From NCBI GenBank assembly GCA_937862735.1, contig CALMDH010000144.1, positions 1 through 23,365 of the forward strand: 23,365 nucleotides of DNA, given 5' to 3'. Made by a program: the position numbers and the translations under genes. Source of the stretch: M0108 sp937862735 (GTDB lineage Bacteria > Pseudomonadota > Gammaproteobacteria > Chromatiales > Chromatiaceae). Of the stretch, positions 15,225-23,365 are shown piece by piece (the first letter of the stretch is position 1; every line of letters starts with the position of its first letter). A model generated the notes under the pieces. The model saw only the letters and a program-made list of their open reading frames with translations. It ran no database searches and was not told where the DNA came from.

Positions 15225-15653
15225 GTGGCCAGCGAGACCTCCCGGGGCCCCGACGCGGGCCCGGACCAGGAGGCGGGCGCCGTTCCCCGCCGGGTTGCCG
15301 GCCTGGGCCCGGGCGGCGGTCAGGGCAACCATCAGGGGACCCGCATGCTGTTCCTCGGGGACGAGAGCCTGGCCGACGGCTTCCGCCTGATCGGCTTCGA
15401 GACCTATCCGGACCCGGAACCGGCGCTGGTGGATCAGATCTTCACCGACCTGATCCGGCGGGGCGACAAGGCCTTCGCCATCGTCGACGAGGCCCTGATG
15501 CGCGCCAAGATCCCCGGTCTGGAACGGGTCCGGGCCGAGGGTGGGCGCGTGGTCGTGGCCGCCGTGCCCCGGCTGCGGGAGAAACCCCGCCTGGCCAGTG
15601 ACGTGGCCGACCGGCTGGATGCCATGTTCGGCAAGGCGGGGGGGACGGCCTGA
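15225..15653 (+). CDS. ntpF: V/A-type ATPase subunit F
   Basis: The core (MLFLGDESLADGFRLIGFETYPDP ... FAIVDEALMRAKIPGLERVRAEGGRVVVAAVPRLRE, about 100 residues) is the small Rossmann-like F subunit that sits on the central shaft beside subunit D. The start is uncertain. A GTG at 15225, with GGGGAG 9 nt upstream, gives a Gly/Pro/Ala-rich N-terminal extension of 40 residues. ATG 15345, with AGGGGA about 6 nt upstream, gives the usual family length of 102. I list the longer form because its third codon positions are strongly GC-biased like a coding region. An in-frame GTG at 15216 also exists. Confidence 0.85.
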   Translation: MASETSRGPDAGPDQEAGAVPRRVAGLGPGGGQGNHQGTRMLFLGDESLADGFRLIGFETYPDPEPALVDQIFTDLIRRGDKAFAIVDEALMRAKIPGLERVRAEGGRVVVAAVPRLREKPRLASDVADRLDAMFGKAGGTA

Positions 15654-15729
15654 GAATGGCAAACCCTTCGCCCCGACGACCGGCCATCAGCCCTGAATCA
15701 CCCTTAGCCATGCTTTTAGGTCAGCCATC

Positions 15730-16374
15730 GTGAACCAGGTAGAAGAACTCGAACGGGCCCTCCTCGCCCGCGCCGAACGACTCGCCAGCGCCTACCGGGA
15801 AATGACCCAGCGCAGCCGCGACACCACCCTGCGCGAGGCGGCGGAGCGGCTACGCCTGCGTGAGCAGCGCGAGGAGGCCATCGCCCGCGCCCTGGGCGAA
15901 CGCGCCTTCCGCCAGCAGGTCCAGGCCAGCGAACTGAAGATGCAAAGCCAGCTCGACCGGCTGCGCTGGAATCTGGTCCAGGACGTGGAGCGCCGGCTGG
16001 CGGACCGCATGCGCGCCTTCATCCAGGACGACCCGACGGCCTACCTCGCCTGGCTGCTGCGGCTGATCGCCAGCGCCGCCGCGGCCATCGAGTCCCCCGC
16101 CCTGCAGATCTGCGCCAACCAGCAGGACCACCAGAAGCTCTTCGCCCGCTGGGACGCGGTCAGCGGGCAACTGGCCCCGGGCCAGAGCGCAACCCTGTGC
16201 GAGACCCCCATCGCCACCCTGGCGGGGGTACTGGTGGCGAGCGAGGACGGGCGCATCCGCGTCGACAATACCTTCGAGGGCCGGCAGGAACGGCTGCGCG
16301 CCCGCATCCAGCAGGTCATCCTGGAGCGACTGCTGCCAGGTGGCCTGGACACCGGCAACCTTTTCGGCGGCTGA
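15730..16374 (+). CDS. ntpE: V/A-type ATPase subunit E
   Basis: 214 residues. An N-terminal coiled coil (about 1-100; LERALLARAERLASAYREM, ERLRLREQREEAIARAL) is followed by a globular C-terminal domain (LQICANQQDHQKLFARWD ... TLAGVLVASEDGRIRVDNTFEGRQERLRARIQQVILERLLPGG) with the subunit E signature G.VL.S.DG.I..DNT...R. With G/H it forms the peripheral stalk. The start is a GTG with a weak AGGT site. It ends 4 nt before subunit A. Confidence 0.95.
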   Translation: MNQVEELERALLARAERLASAYREMTQRSRDTTLREAAERLRLREQREEAIARALGERAFRQQVQASELKMQSQLDRLRWNLVQDVERRLADRMRAFIQDDPTAYLAWLLRLIASAAAAIESPALQICANQQDHQKLFARWDAVSGQLAPGQSATLCETPIATLAGVLVASEDGRIRVDNTFEGRQERLRARIQQVILERLLPGGLDTGNLFGG

Positions 16375-16378
16375 CATC

Positions 16379-18235
16379 ATGAGCACTAGCATGCGCGACA
16401 CCCAAGATCCCGGCCGCGACGCCCCCCGCGCTGCCACCCGCGACGCCGCGCGCCAGGGCCGGATCCGCGACATCAACGGCCCCATCGTCACCATCGTCCT
16501 GCCGGGCATCCGCAACGGCGAGCAGGTGCGCATCGGCGAGCTGGGCCTGTTCGGCGAGGTCATCTCCCTGCGCGGCGACGAGGCCATCGTCCAGACCTAC
16601 GAGTCCACCGAGGGGGTGCGCCCTGGCGAACCCGCCGTGGGCCTCGGCTGGCCCCTGTCGGTGGAACTGGGCCCGGGCCTGTTGGGCGGCATCTTCGACG
16701 GCGTGCAGCGCCCCCTGGAGAAGATCGCCCTCCAGTCCGGGGATTACATCCGCCGCGGGCTGGAGGTACCCGCCCTGGACCGGACCAAGGTCTGGGAATT
16801 CGAGCCCAATCGCGAGCTGGAACCTGGGGCCCGCATTGGCCCCGGCACGGTCCTGGGCACGGTCCAGGAGACCCAGACCATCGTCCATCGCATCCTGGTG
16901 CCGCCGACCCTGAGCGGCGAGCTCGACGAGCTCGCCCCCGCCGGAGACTATGACCTGGAGGCGACCATCGGCCGCCTGCGGGACGCCCAGGGCCACACCC
17001 ATCGCCTCAAGCTCTTCCACCGCTGGCCGGTGCGCAAGCCGCGCCCCTACCGGCGGCGCGATGACGGCATCGCGCCCCTGATCACGGGCCAGCGGGTCAT
17101 CGACACCTTCTTCCCCCAACTCAAGGGCGGCAAGGGGGCGGTGCCGGGCCCCTTCGGCGCCGGCAAGACAGTGGTGCAGCAGCAGGTGGCCCGCTGGTCC
17201 AACGCCGACATCGTCATCTATGTCGGCTGCGGCGAACGTGGCAACGAGCTGGTGGACGTGCTGGAGACCTTCCCCCAGCTCGATGACCCCTACTCCGGGC
17301 GCAAGCTCATGGAGCGCACCCTGCTGGTGGCCAACACCTCCAACATGCCGGTGGTGGCGCGGGAGGCATCGGTTTACGTCGGCATCACCATGGCCGAGTA
17401 CTACCGGGACATGGGTTACGACGTGGTCATGCTGGCGGACTCCACCAGCCGCTGGGCCGAGGCCCTGCGCGAGGTCTCGGGCCGCCTGGGGCAGATGCCC
17501 GTCGAGGAGGGCTATCCGGCCTACCTGGCCTCGCGCCTGGCGGCAGTCTACGAGCGCGCCGGCCGGGTCGAGACCCACGGCGCCGGCTCCGGCTCCGTGA
17601 CCCTGATCGGCGCCGTGTCGCCCCCGGGTGGTGACTTCTCCGAGCCGGTGACCAGCCACACCAAGGACATCATCGAGACCTTCTGGGCCCTGTCCAAGGA
17701 GCTGGCGGACGCCCGCCACTACCCATCCATCGACTGGGTGACCAGCTTTTCCGGTCATGTCCACACCGCCGCCGAGTGGTGGCACCAGGAGATCGACCGC
17801 GACTGGGAGCGGCGGCGTACCGAGGCCCTGGCCCTGCTGGCGCGGGACGCCGAACTGGCGCGCATCGTCAACCTGGTCGGCCCCGAGGCCCTGTCCTCCG
17901 CCCAACGCTGGGAGTTGGAGGGGGCGGCCCTGATCAAGGAGGGCGTCCTGCAACAGAGCGCCCTGGATGAGGTGGACACCTTCTGCTCGCCGCGCAAGCA
18001 GTTCGCCCTGCTCGATCTGACCCTGTTCATCTTCCGCCGCGGGGCCGCCCTCATCGAGCTGGGGGTGCCGGTGCAGGAGTTGCAGCAGTTGCCCCTGCTG
18101 GCGCGGGTCCGGCGCTGCAAGTCCATGTTCAACAGTGATCAGGTGGACCAGATCCACGCCCTGAAGGAGGAGGCCGGCCGGACCTTCGAGAAGATGAGGC
18201 TGGAGTACGCCCAGGCCAGTGCTGGCAACGCCTAG
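16379..18235 (+). CDS. ntpA: V/A-type ATPase catalytic subunit A
   Basis: 618 residues. It contains the N-terminal beta-barrel (GRIRDINGPIVTIVLPG), the bulge domain specific to A subunits, Walker A GPFGAGKT (residues 257-264), the catalytic Glu in YVGCGERGNE, and the arginine-rich region ADSTSRWAEALREVSGRLGQMP, followed by the C-terminal helical domain. It is the ATP-hydrolysing or ATP-making subunit, three per complex with three B. There is a ~25-residue Arg/Asp/Ala-rich N-terminal tail beyond the usual start; ATG 16391 would shorten it by four residues. It starts 4 nt after subunit E. Confidence 0.98.
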   Translation: MSTSMRDTQDPGRDAPRAATRDAARQGRIRDINGPIVTIVLPGIRNGEQVRIGELGLFGEVISLRGDEAIVQTYESTEGVRPGEPAVGLGWPLSVELGPGLLGGIFDGVQRPLEKIALQSGDYIRRGLEVPALDRTKVWEFEPNRELEPGARIGPGTVLGTVQETQTIVHRILVPPTLSGELDELAPAGDYDLEATIGRLRDAQGHTHRLKLFHRWPVRKPRPYRRRDDGIAPLITGQRVIDTFFPQLKGGKGAVPGPFGAGKTVVQQQVARWSNADIVIYVGCGERGNELVDVLETFPQLDDPYSGRKLMERTLLVANTSNMPVVAREASVYVGITMAEYYRDMGYDVVMLADSTSRWAEALREVSGRLGQMPVEEGYPAYLASRLAAVYERAGRVETHGAGSGSVTLIGAVSPPGGDFSEPVTSHTKDIIETFWALSKELADARHYPSIDWVTSFSGHVHTAAEWWHQEIDRDWERRRTEALALLARDAELARIVNLVGPEALSSAQRWELEGAALIKEGVLQQSALDEVDTFCSPRKQFALLDLTLFIFRRGAALIELGVPVQELQQLPLLARVRRCKSMFNSDQVDQIHALKEEAGRTFEKMRLEYAQASAGNA

Positions 18236-18291
18236 CACGCAAGGCCCCGAACTTAAGGCATGAAACGTAACGCCCTGAACCGGAATTCGTT

Positions 18292-19671
18292 ATGAGCATC
18301 AAAGAGTACCGCACCGCCGCCGAGGCCCGTGGCGGCCTGCTGGTGATGAAGAACACCCCCGGGGTTGCCTTCGGTGACCGGGTGCTGATCAAGGACCACA
18401 GCGGTGGCCGGCGCAACGGTCAGGTCATCCGCGCCAGCGATGACGAGACCCTGATCCTGGTCTTCGAGGGCGTCGAGGACCTGGACCTGGAATCCACCTG
18501 GGTGCGCTTCCTGGATGAGCCGGTGGAGATCGCTCTCTCGCCGGAGCTCCTCGGCCGGGTCTTCAACGGCCTGGGAGAACCCAAGGACGACCGCCCGCCC
18601 ATCCTGTCCAACATCCGTCGCCCCGTCGGCGGCTCCGCCATCAACCCCGCGGCACGCACCTATCCCCGGGAATTCATCCAGACCGGCATCTCCACCATCG
18701 ATGGCCTTAACAGCCTGGTGCGCGGCCAGAAGTTGCCGATCTTTTCCGGCTCCGGCCTGCCCCATAACCGCCTGGCCGCCCAGATCGTGCGCCAGGCCAA
18801 GCTCAAGGACGAGGACACCAGCTTCTCGGTGGTCTTCGCCGCCATGGGCGTCTCCTACGCCGATGCCAAGTTCTTTCGCGACGAATTCGCCAGTTCCGGC
18901 GTGCTGCGCAACGTGGTCATGTTCATCAACCTGGCGGATGACCCTCCGGTGGAGCGCCTAACTCTGCCGCGCACCGCCCTCACCGCCGCCGAGTATCTGG
19001 CCTACGACCTGGACCGCCATGTCCTGGTGGTCATGACCGATATGACCTACTACGCCGAGGCCCTGCGCGAGGTGGCCACCGCCAAGGGCGACGTGCCGGC
19101 GCGCAAGGGCTATCCCGGCTACCTCTATTCGGACCTAGCCGAGATCTACGAGCGCTGCGGGCGCATCCACCAGCGCCACGGCTCCATCACCATGATGCCG
19201 GTGGTGTCCATGCCCTCGGACGACATCACCCACCCCATCCCCGACCTGACCGGCTACATCACCGAGGGCCAGATCGTGCTGTCGCGGGAGTTGCACAACC
19301 AGGGCATCTATCCGCCGGTGCACATCTCCCCCAGCCTGTCGCGCCTGATGAAGGATGGCATCGGCAAGGACGACACCCGGGAGGATCACCCCCGGGTCGC
19401 CGCCCAACTCTACGCCCTCTATGCCCGTGCCCTGGAGACCCGCAACCTGGCCTCCATCATCGGCGCGGATGAATTGTCGGAGCGGGACAAGCGCTTCCTG
19501 CGCTTCGCCGACGCCTTCGACCAGCGGTTCGTCGGTCAGGGGGAGGCCGAGGACCGCTCCATCGAGGCCACCCTCAACCTGGCCTGGGAGCTGATGTCGA
19601 CCTTCCCCCGCGACACCCTGACGCGCATGAGCGAGACGGACCTGGCCAAGTACTACCAGGGCGCGGACTAA
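18292..19671 (+). CDS. ntpB: V/A-type ATPase regulatory subunit B
   Basis: 459 residues, homologous to A but with the Walker A loop replaced by FSGSGLPHNRLAAQI, the mark of the non-catalytic B subunit. Other signatures are GDRVLIKDHSGGRRNGQVI (N-terminal barrel), EFIQTGISTIDGLNSLVRGQKLPIF in pieces around 18670-18740, and YPGYLYSDLAEIYERCGRI. It ends 6 nt before subunit D. The start ATG follows a GGAA-type weak ribosome site; 56 nt separate it from subunit A. Confidence 0.98.
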   Translation: MSIKEYRTAAEARGGLLVMKNTPGVAFGDRVLIKDHSGGRRNGQVIRASDDETLILVFEGVEDLDLESTWVRFLDEPVEIALSPELLGRVFNGLGEPKDDRPPILSNIRRPVGGSAINPAARTYPREFIQTGISTIDGLNSLVRGQKLPIFSGSGLPHNRLAAQIVRQAKLKDEDTSFSVVFAAMGVSYADAKFFRDEFASSGVLRNVVMFINLADDPPVERLTLPRTALTAAEYLAYDLDRHVLVVMTDMTYYAEALREVATAKGDVPARKGYPGYLYSDLAEIYERCGRIHQRHGSITMMPVVSMPSDDITHPIPDLTGYITEGQIVLSRELHNQGIYPPVHISPSLSRLMKDGIGKDDTREDHPRVAAQLYALYARALETRNLASIIGADELSERDKRFLRFADAFDQRFVGQGEAEDRSIEATLNLAWELMSTFPRDTLTRMSETDLAKYYQGAD

Positions 19672-19677
19672 ACCGAA

Positions 19678-20301
19678 ATGGCGCAACAACTCATCAAGGT
19701 CCCGCCGACCAAGAACACCTTGCTGAAGCTCAAGAAGCAGGTCAAATTCCTGGAAGAGGGCCACGACCTGCTGGAGCGCAAGCGGGAACTGCTGACCCGG
19801 CTGGTCTACGAGCGCATCGGGGAATACCGCCGCCTGCGTCAGGAGGCGGAGGCGATCCTGGTCCAGGCCTACGAGTGCCTGGGCATCAGTCACCTGCGCA
19901 TGGGCAGCCGCGGCATCCACCAGGCGGCCCTGGGCTCGGAACTGGCGCTCAAGGTCGAAATCCTCCCGCGGCGCAGCCTGGGGGTGGAATACCCCGCCGT
20001 GACCGCCGAGCGCCTGCCCCTCAAGCCCGTGGGGCTGATGGGGACCGATGCCAGTTTCGATAACACCCGCGCCTACCTGGCGGATCTGGCCGTTACCCTG
20101 GCGCGCCTGGGGGAGGTGGAGATCGCCCTGCACCGACTGATGGAGGAACAGCGCAAGGCCCAGAAACGGGTCAATGCCCTGAAATACAACATCATCCCCC
20201 GCTACCGCCGGACCATCCACTTCATCCAGTCCAGCCTGGAGGAGGAGGAGCGCAATACCCTTTTTCAGGTCAAACGCCTGCGGGAGCGAGCCCGGGCCTG
20301 A
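19678..20301 (+). CDS. ntpD: V/A-type ATPase central shaft subunit D
   Basis: 207 residues, helical at both ends, with the D-subunit start KVPPTKNTLLKLKKQVKFLEEGHDLLERKRELL and the C-terminal RVNALKYNIIPRYRRTIHFIQSSLEEEER. These two long helices form the antiparallel coiled-coil shaft that turns inside the A3B3 head. It is the last ATPase gene; I see no clear intrinsic terminator after it. Confidence 0.96.
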   Translation: MAQQLIKVPPTKNTLLKLKKQVKFLEEGHDLLERKRELLTRLVYERIGEYRRLRQEAEAILVQAYECLGISHLRMGSRGIHQAALGSELALKVEILPRRSLGVEYPAVTAERLPLKPVGLMGTDASFDNTRAYLADLAVTLARLGEVEIALHRLMEEQRKAQKRVNALKYNIIPRYRRTIHFIQSSLEEEERNTLFQVKRLRERARA

Positions 20302-20322
20302 GGCGGCTTGCCCTCCTTCCCC

Positions 20323-20468
20323 GTTTAGCGTGGAAGTCACGGGAATATCTTTCATTTTCAGTGGTATGGCTTGCCGCCTCATGCCAGTTAGCTTGAAGGT
20401 CACGGCAAAGTCGTTCCTTTTCAGGAGCGTGTTCAGCCCCCCTCGTGACAGTTAGCAAGACAGGGGCG
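20323..20468. repeat. Imperfect ~64-bp tandem repeat, 2.3 units
   Basis: Unit 1 (20323-20386), unit 2 (20387-20450) and a partial unit 3 (20451-20468) share GTTAGC at the start, GTCACGG near base 15, a TTTTCA block in the middle and a C..CRTG.CA end. The units differ at many bases, so the repeat is old or under weak constraint. On the minus strand it reads as a repeated peptide-like pattern (ERLCRDLQAN / ERYSRDFHAK), but no credible gene start is present. It fills the space between two convergent genes. Confidence 0.7.
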
Positions 20469-20484
20469 CCAGCGCGGGGGAAAT

Positions 20485-22269
20485 CTACAGCGCCTCGCGA
20501 TGGACCAGCTCCCAACCGCTATAAAGCAACAGGATCGGGTGCAGTTGGGCCTCCCCAAGCTGGCTGTGCACGCGCGCATCCCCGGCATAGTGGCGCAACT
20601 GCGCGCGGCCCGCCTTCAGTAACTGTTCGCGTTTGCCCGGGCTGTCCTCCGAGCGGCTCAAGTACTTCAGCTCGATCAGATAGGCATGGCGCATGTCCGG
20701 GTAGCGGAAATAGAAGGGGGCCAGATAGAGATCCACGAAGCCGCCGGCCTGCTCGGACTCGGAAAAGACCTGGAAATAGGGCGAGAGATTCAGCCAGGCG
20801 AGCAGGAAGCCCTGGATCATCTTCTCCCCCTGCAAAAAGTCCCGCACGCTGGCCTGGCGGCCGATCTCCTCGGCCAGGTAGTCGAAGAAGCCCTGCCACT
20901 CGCCGCGATAGGCCATCTTGTTGAGCCGGTCGGCGATTTCGTAGGTGCTGGGGCGGAAGACGCCGACCTCGTCATAGGCGTCGCGCAGATAGCCGTACAT
21001 CAACTGGCGCACGGTGCGGTTGGGAATCCTGAGCAGGGGCCGCCCTTCCCGCTCGCCGGCAAAGCTCAGCAGCCCCAGGTAGTAGAGCAGGGAGACGAAG
21101 TTGTCCTGGCGCAGCAGCCCCTTGGCCGGGAAGCTGGTCTGAATCGCGGCGACCTCCTCGCCGGTCTCGATGATGCTGCGCAGGCGGGAGAAGTTACCAT
21201 TGAGGCCCTCAGCACCGGCACCGGTGCTCGCGGGCTTCACCGCAGGCTCGGTGAGCTGGCGGTCGATCCGCACCAGATGGCGCAGCTTACCGTAGTCGAT
21301 GCGCACGTTGTGGTCGATCAATTCATCCGGGGGCTGGGCGAGATCGACCAGGGAGTGCAGGTAGTAGAGCGCCATGTCGCTGTTGACGACTGCTTCGCCG
21401 CGCGCCTTGTGGAAGTGATAGCCGTTGTACCACGCGTCGATAATGGCGCGATGGGCGTTGAGGTCCTGGCCGAAAGCGATGAACAGCCGTTCCAGCTCGG
21501 CGTGGGTGAAGCCGAGCAGGGCATTGAGGCGCGGGTCCAGGCTGATGTTGCGCCCGATATTGAAGCCACTGGTGACGTCGTCCAGCGTGATGGGTGAGAC
21601 CCCGGTGATGAAGAGGCGGGCCAACCCACTACCGGTACGCCCGACCGATTCCTTGAGCAGGGCGAAGAAGTCGCGAAAGAAGCCACTGCCGTGGGTCAGT
21701 TCCCGGTAGGCCTCGCCCCCGGCGTTGACCAGGATGTTGTTGGCGAAGTTGTCGTATTCGTCGATAAAGAGGTAGAGCGACAGCCCAAGCTTACGCAATT
21801 CATTAATCAGACGTTCGAAGCGTCGGGCGTGGCTCGGCTCGCTCAAGACGGCCTGGGCGCTGGTCGCGGGCACCCGCTCGGCATGGCGGTCAAGGAAGTC
21901 GATCAACAGGATGCGCGTATGGGCCTCGAACGACTCACGCACCTCCGCCGGCGTGGAACTGACCGCCGAGAAATCAAAGCGCAGGCACAGATACTGGCCT
22001 TGCTCAGGCGTGCGGTGCTCGTGAATCCAGGTCCCGGCAAACAACTCATCGAAGCGCTCGGCCCAGCCGGCGTCGTAGTAGCACTCCATCACCGATTGCA
22101 TCAGACTCTTGCCAAAGCGCCGCGGACGAATCAGGAATAGAAACTCGCCCGCCTGCTCGAGCAGCGGCAGATAGCGGGTCTTGTCCACATAGTAATGTCC
22201 CCGCTCGCGCAGCTTGATGAAATCCGCCACGCCATAGGGAATCCGCCAGGACTCGTCGGTTGCGCTCAT
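20485..22269 (-). CDS. AAA-ATPase-like protein with C-terminal PD-(D/E)XK nuclease-like domain
   Basis: 594 residues. The N-terminal AAA-ATPase-like domain (PF09820 type) opens IPYGVADFIKLRERGHYYVDKT and carries a Walker A-like RPRRFGKSLM (48-57) and Walker B LYLFIDEYD (Asp170/Glu171). The C-terminal domain has the PD-(D/E)XK pattern (PF08011 type): Asp513 in FVDLYL, then IELKYL with Glu533 and Lys535. Families with this pair occur in many copies in anaerobes and purple sulfur bacteria and are of unknown function, often suspected to be mobile or defence-related. ATG 22269 has an excellent GGGGGGAG site; the longer in-frame opening to 22341 is not needed. It is convergent with the ATPase operon. 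Confidence 0.92.
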   Translation of the reverse strand: MSATDESWRIPYGVADFIKLRERGHYYVDKTRYLPLLEQAGEFLFLIRPRRFGKSLMQSVMECYYDAGWAERFDELFAGTWIHEHRTPEQGQYLCLRFDFSAVSSTPAEVRESFEAHTRILLIDFLDRHAERVPATSAQAVLSEPSHARRFERLINELRKLGLSLYLFIDEYDNFANNILVNAGGEAYRELTHGSGFFRDFFALLKESVGRTGSGLARLFITGVSPITLDDVTSGFNIGRNISLDPRLNALLGFTHAELERLFIAFGQDLNAHRAIIDAWYNGYHFHKARGEAVVNSDMALYYLHSLVDLAQPPDELIDHNVRIDYGKLRHLVRIDRQLTEPAVKPASTGAGAEGLNGNFSRLRSIIETGEEVAAIQTSFPAKGLLRQDNFVSLLYYLGLLSFAGEREGRPLLRIPNRTVRQLMYGYLRDAYDEVGVFRPSTYEIADRLNKMAYRGEWQGFFDYLAEEIGRQASVRDFLQGEKMIQGFLLAWLNLSPYFQVFSESEQAGGFVDLYLAPFYFRYPDMRHAYLIELKYLSRSEDSPGKREQLLKAGRAQLRHYAGDARVHSQLGEAQLHPILLLYSGWELVHREAL

Positions 22270-22429
22270 GCTCCCCCCTGCTCCACATCGGTCATCGGAC
22301 GTGGGACAGGATACCAAGGTCCAAGCTCCAAGGCGCGGCAAGGACCCGGATAGACATTAGGTGTTCGTACTGAGCAGATCTTGATCGCACAAGACGGGCA
22401 TCGTCAGCACGCTCGTTCAGGGCAAGCGC

Positions 22430-22735
22430 TTACGGGATCTGATCCAGCCCCGAGCCCCGCATTCGCTCTCGCATCGCCGCCCTTGCCAGGGCGTGAGAGG
22501 CCAGGGGCAGAGTCAGGATCAGGCTGCACGCCAGGGCCAGCAGGCGCCAGTTCCAGGCTGGGTCTTGGGCGAGGAGGCCAATTCCCAGGGCGAAGACCAG
22601 CACCGCCAGGGTCACCGCTTTGGTGGCGGCATGCTGGCGGGCCAGGGCGTCGGGCAGGCGCAGGATGCCGATGGCGGCGATGAGCAGCAGGACGCTGCCC
22701 AGGCCGCAGATCGTCCAGCCAAGCAGACTCATCAT
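22430..22735 (-). CDS. mnhG: Mnh/Mrp cation:proton antiporter subunit G
   Basis: 101 residues with three membrane helices and the MnhG/PhaG pattern: LGSVLLLIAAIGILRLPDALARQHAATKAVTLAVLVFALG in pieces along residues 11-52. Subunit G is one of the small membrane subunits of the multisubunit Na+(K+)/H+ antiporter. The start overlaps the end of mnhF by 4 nt. It is the last gene of the operon here; 160 bp with no recognisable feature separate it from the AAA/PD-(D/E)XK gene. Confidence 0.94.
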   Translation of the reverse strand: MMSLLGWTICGLGSVLLLIAAIGILRLPDALARQHAATKAVTLAVLVFALGIGLLAQDPAWNWRLLALACSLILTLPLASHALARAAMRERMRGSGLDQIP

Positions 22736-23127
22736 GGCCGCCCCTCCCGGTCCTGGCTGTTCCCCCGCCCATCTCCGCGACTATCACCCCGGTCGCTAGC
22801 CTGGCTCGAATCCTGACTGCCGGCCTGGCATCCACCCCGAGGACCAACCTGGGCGCCACCCTGGCCACCGCCTTCAGCGTCCGGCTGGATCAGACGCGCC
22901 CAGGACAGGGTGGCGACGCAGCCCACCAGGGCCAGGCCGATGGCCACGTCCAGGTACACCGTGCGCCCGCTGACCCAGGACGCGACGAGGCTGAGGATGA
23001 TGGCCACGGCGAAGAGGATGTCCAGCCCGACCACCCGGTCGGTCGCGGTCGGCCCGGCCAGCAGGCGGTAGAAGCCCATAAGGCCGCTGGCCCCGGCGAT
23101 GAGGACGAACAGCATCGGCAGGCTCAT
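22732..23127 (-). CDS. mnhF: Mnh/Mrp cation:proton antiporter subunit F
   Basis: 131 residues. The first ~85 fit MnhF: three helices with YRLLAGPTATDRVVGLDILF and YLDVAIGLALVGCVATLSWARL. The last ~45 are a Gly/Gln/Ser/Asp/Arg-rich tail (GGGQGGAQVGPRGG ... GDSRGDGRGNSQDREG), which is unusual because MnhF normally ends soon after the third helix. The ATG overlaps the mnhE stop (ATGA) and the stop overlaps mnhG, so the three are translated together. Confidence 0.93.
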   Translation of the reverse strand: MSLPMLFVLIAGASGLMGFYRLLAGPTATDRVVGLDILFAVAIILSLVASWVSGRTVYLDVAIGLALVGCVATLSWARLIQPDAEGGGQGGAQVGPRGGCQAGSQDSSQASDRGDSRGDGRGNSQDREGRP

Positions 23128-23365
23128 GGGGTGCCTCCGTAGAGGGTGCGGATGGGGGCGAGAAAGTCCCGCCGGATTGCCGCCAGCGTGGCCTCGGCCC
23201 CCTCCAGGTCGAGGAGGTGCAGCAGCATTTCCCCCCGCTCCAGGTCGATGTCGAGGGTGGTGGTGCCCGGAGTCAGGGTAACCAGGGCCCCCAGCAGATT
23301 GGCGGCCGGGGCCGGCAGGTCACCGTAGGTCAGCCGCGCGAAACCGGAGCGGGGTGGCTTGCCCG
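23124..23365 (-). CDS. mnhE: Mnh/Mrp cation:proton antiporter subunit E (C-terminal part; cut by window edge)
   Basis: The 80 residues present hold the C-terminal MnhE signature: PAANLLGALVTLTPGTTTLDID, then MLLHLLDLEG and RRDFLAPIRTLYGG. The gene runs off the right edge, where the remaining mnh/mrp genes (A-D) are expected further upstream in transcription. It overlaps mnhF by 4 nt. Confidence 0.9.
   Translation of the reverse strand, partial: GKPPRSGFARLTYGDLPAPAANLLGALVTLTPGTTTLDIDLERGEMLLHLLDLEGAEATLAAIRRDFLAPIRTLYGGTP

Noticed and set aside
20270..20515. Minus-strand ORF across the 64-bp repeats as a repeat-peptide gene
   Set aside because: It has no ribosome site, overlaps the ends of two confident genes and the units diverge strongly; kept only as a repeat finding.

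Overview
The window looks like chromosomal DNA from a GC-rich gammaproteobacterium, most likely a purple sulfur bacterium (Chromatiaceae-type) or a close sulfur oxidiser. The evidence is a flavocytochrome c sulfide dehydrogenase-like gene pair, a periplasmic DsrE-family protein, a complete V/A-type ATPase operon, and a large AAA/PD-(D/E)XK protein of a family I recall as common in that group. The taxonomic call is inference from gene content.

Left edge (1-1500): a type I-E-like CRISPR array (nine full repeats, a truncated tenth, nine 32-nt spacers) reads rightward; cas genes are not in the window and would be expected off the left edge. It is followed by two short gene fragments and a HicB antitoxin whose HicA toxin survives only as a C-terminal remnant.

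Minus-strand redox cluster (1560-8871): in transcription order, a cytochrome bd-superfamily subunit I fused to a C-terminal cytochrome c domain, a second polytopic membrane subunit, a monoheme cytochrome c (FccA-like), an FccB-like flavoprotein, a diheme c4-like cytochrome, a NifX/NifB-domain protein with a His-rich tail, a membrane-anchored unknown, a DUF2892 protein and a periplasmic DsrE-like protein, closed by an intrinsic terminator. The first five genes overlap or nearly touch. A near-perfect sigma-54 promoter lies about 220 bp upstream, with a perfect 10-bp inverted repeat placed like an enhancer. The divergent gene encodes a sigma-54 activator with a Cys/His-rich PAS domain. The inferred system is an inducible periplasmic sulfide-oxidising (or other sulfur-oxidising) module that passes electrons through c-type hemes to a bd-family reductase without obvious need for quinol.

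Right half (11264-20301): nine plus-strand genes encode a complete V/A-type ATPase (G/H, C, I, K, F, E, A, B, D). A ~64-bp imperfect tandem repeat follows, then on the minus strand an AAA-ATPase-like/PD-(D/E)XK protein and the tail of an Mnh/Mrp cation:proton antiporter operon (E partial, F, G). An ion-coupled rotary ATPase near a multisubunit antiporter suggests a local ion-homeostasis neighbourhood.

No tRNA, rRNA or intact insertion sequence was recognised.
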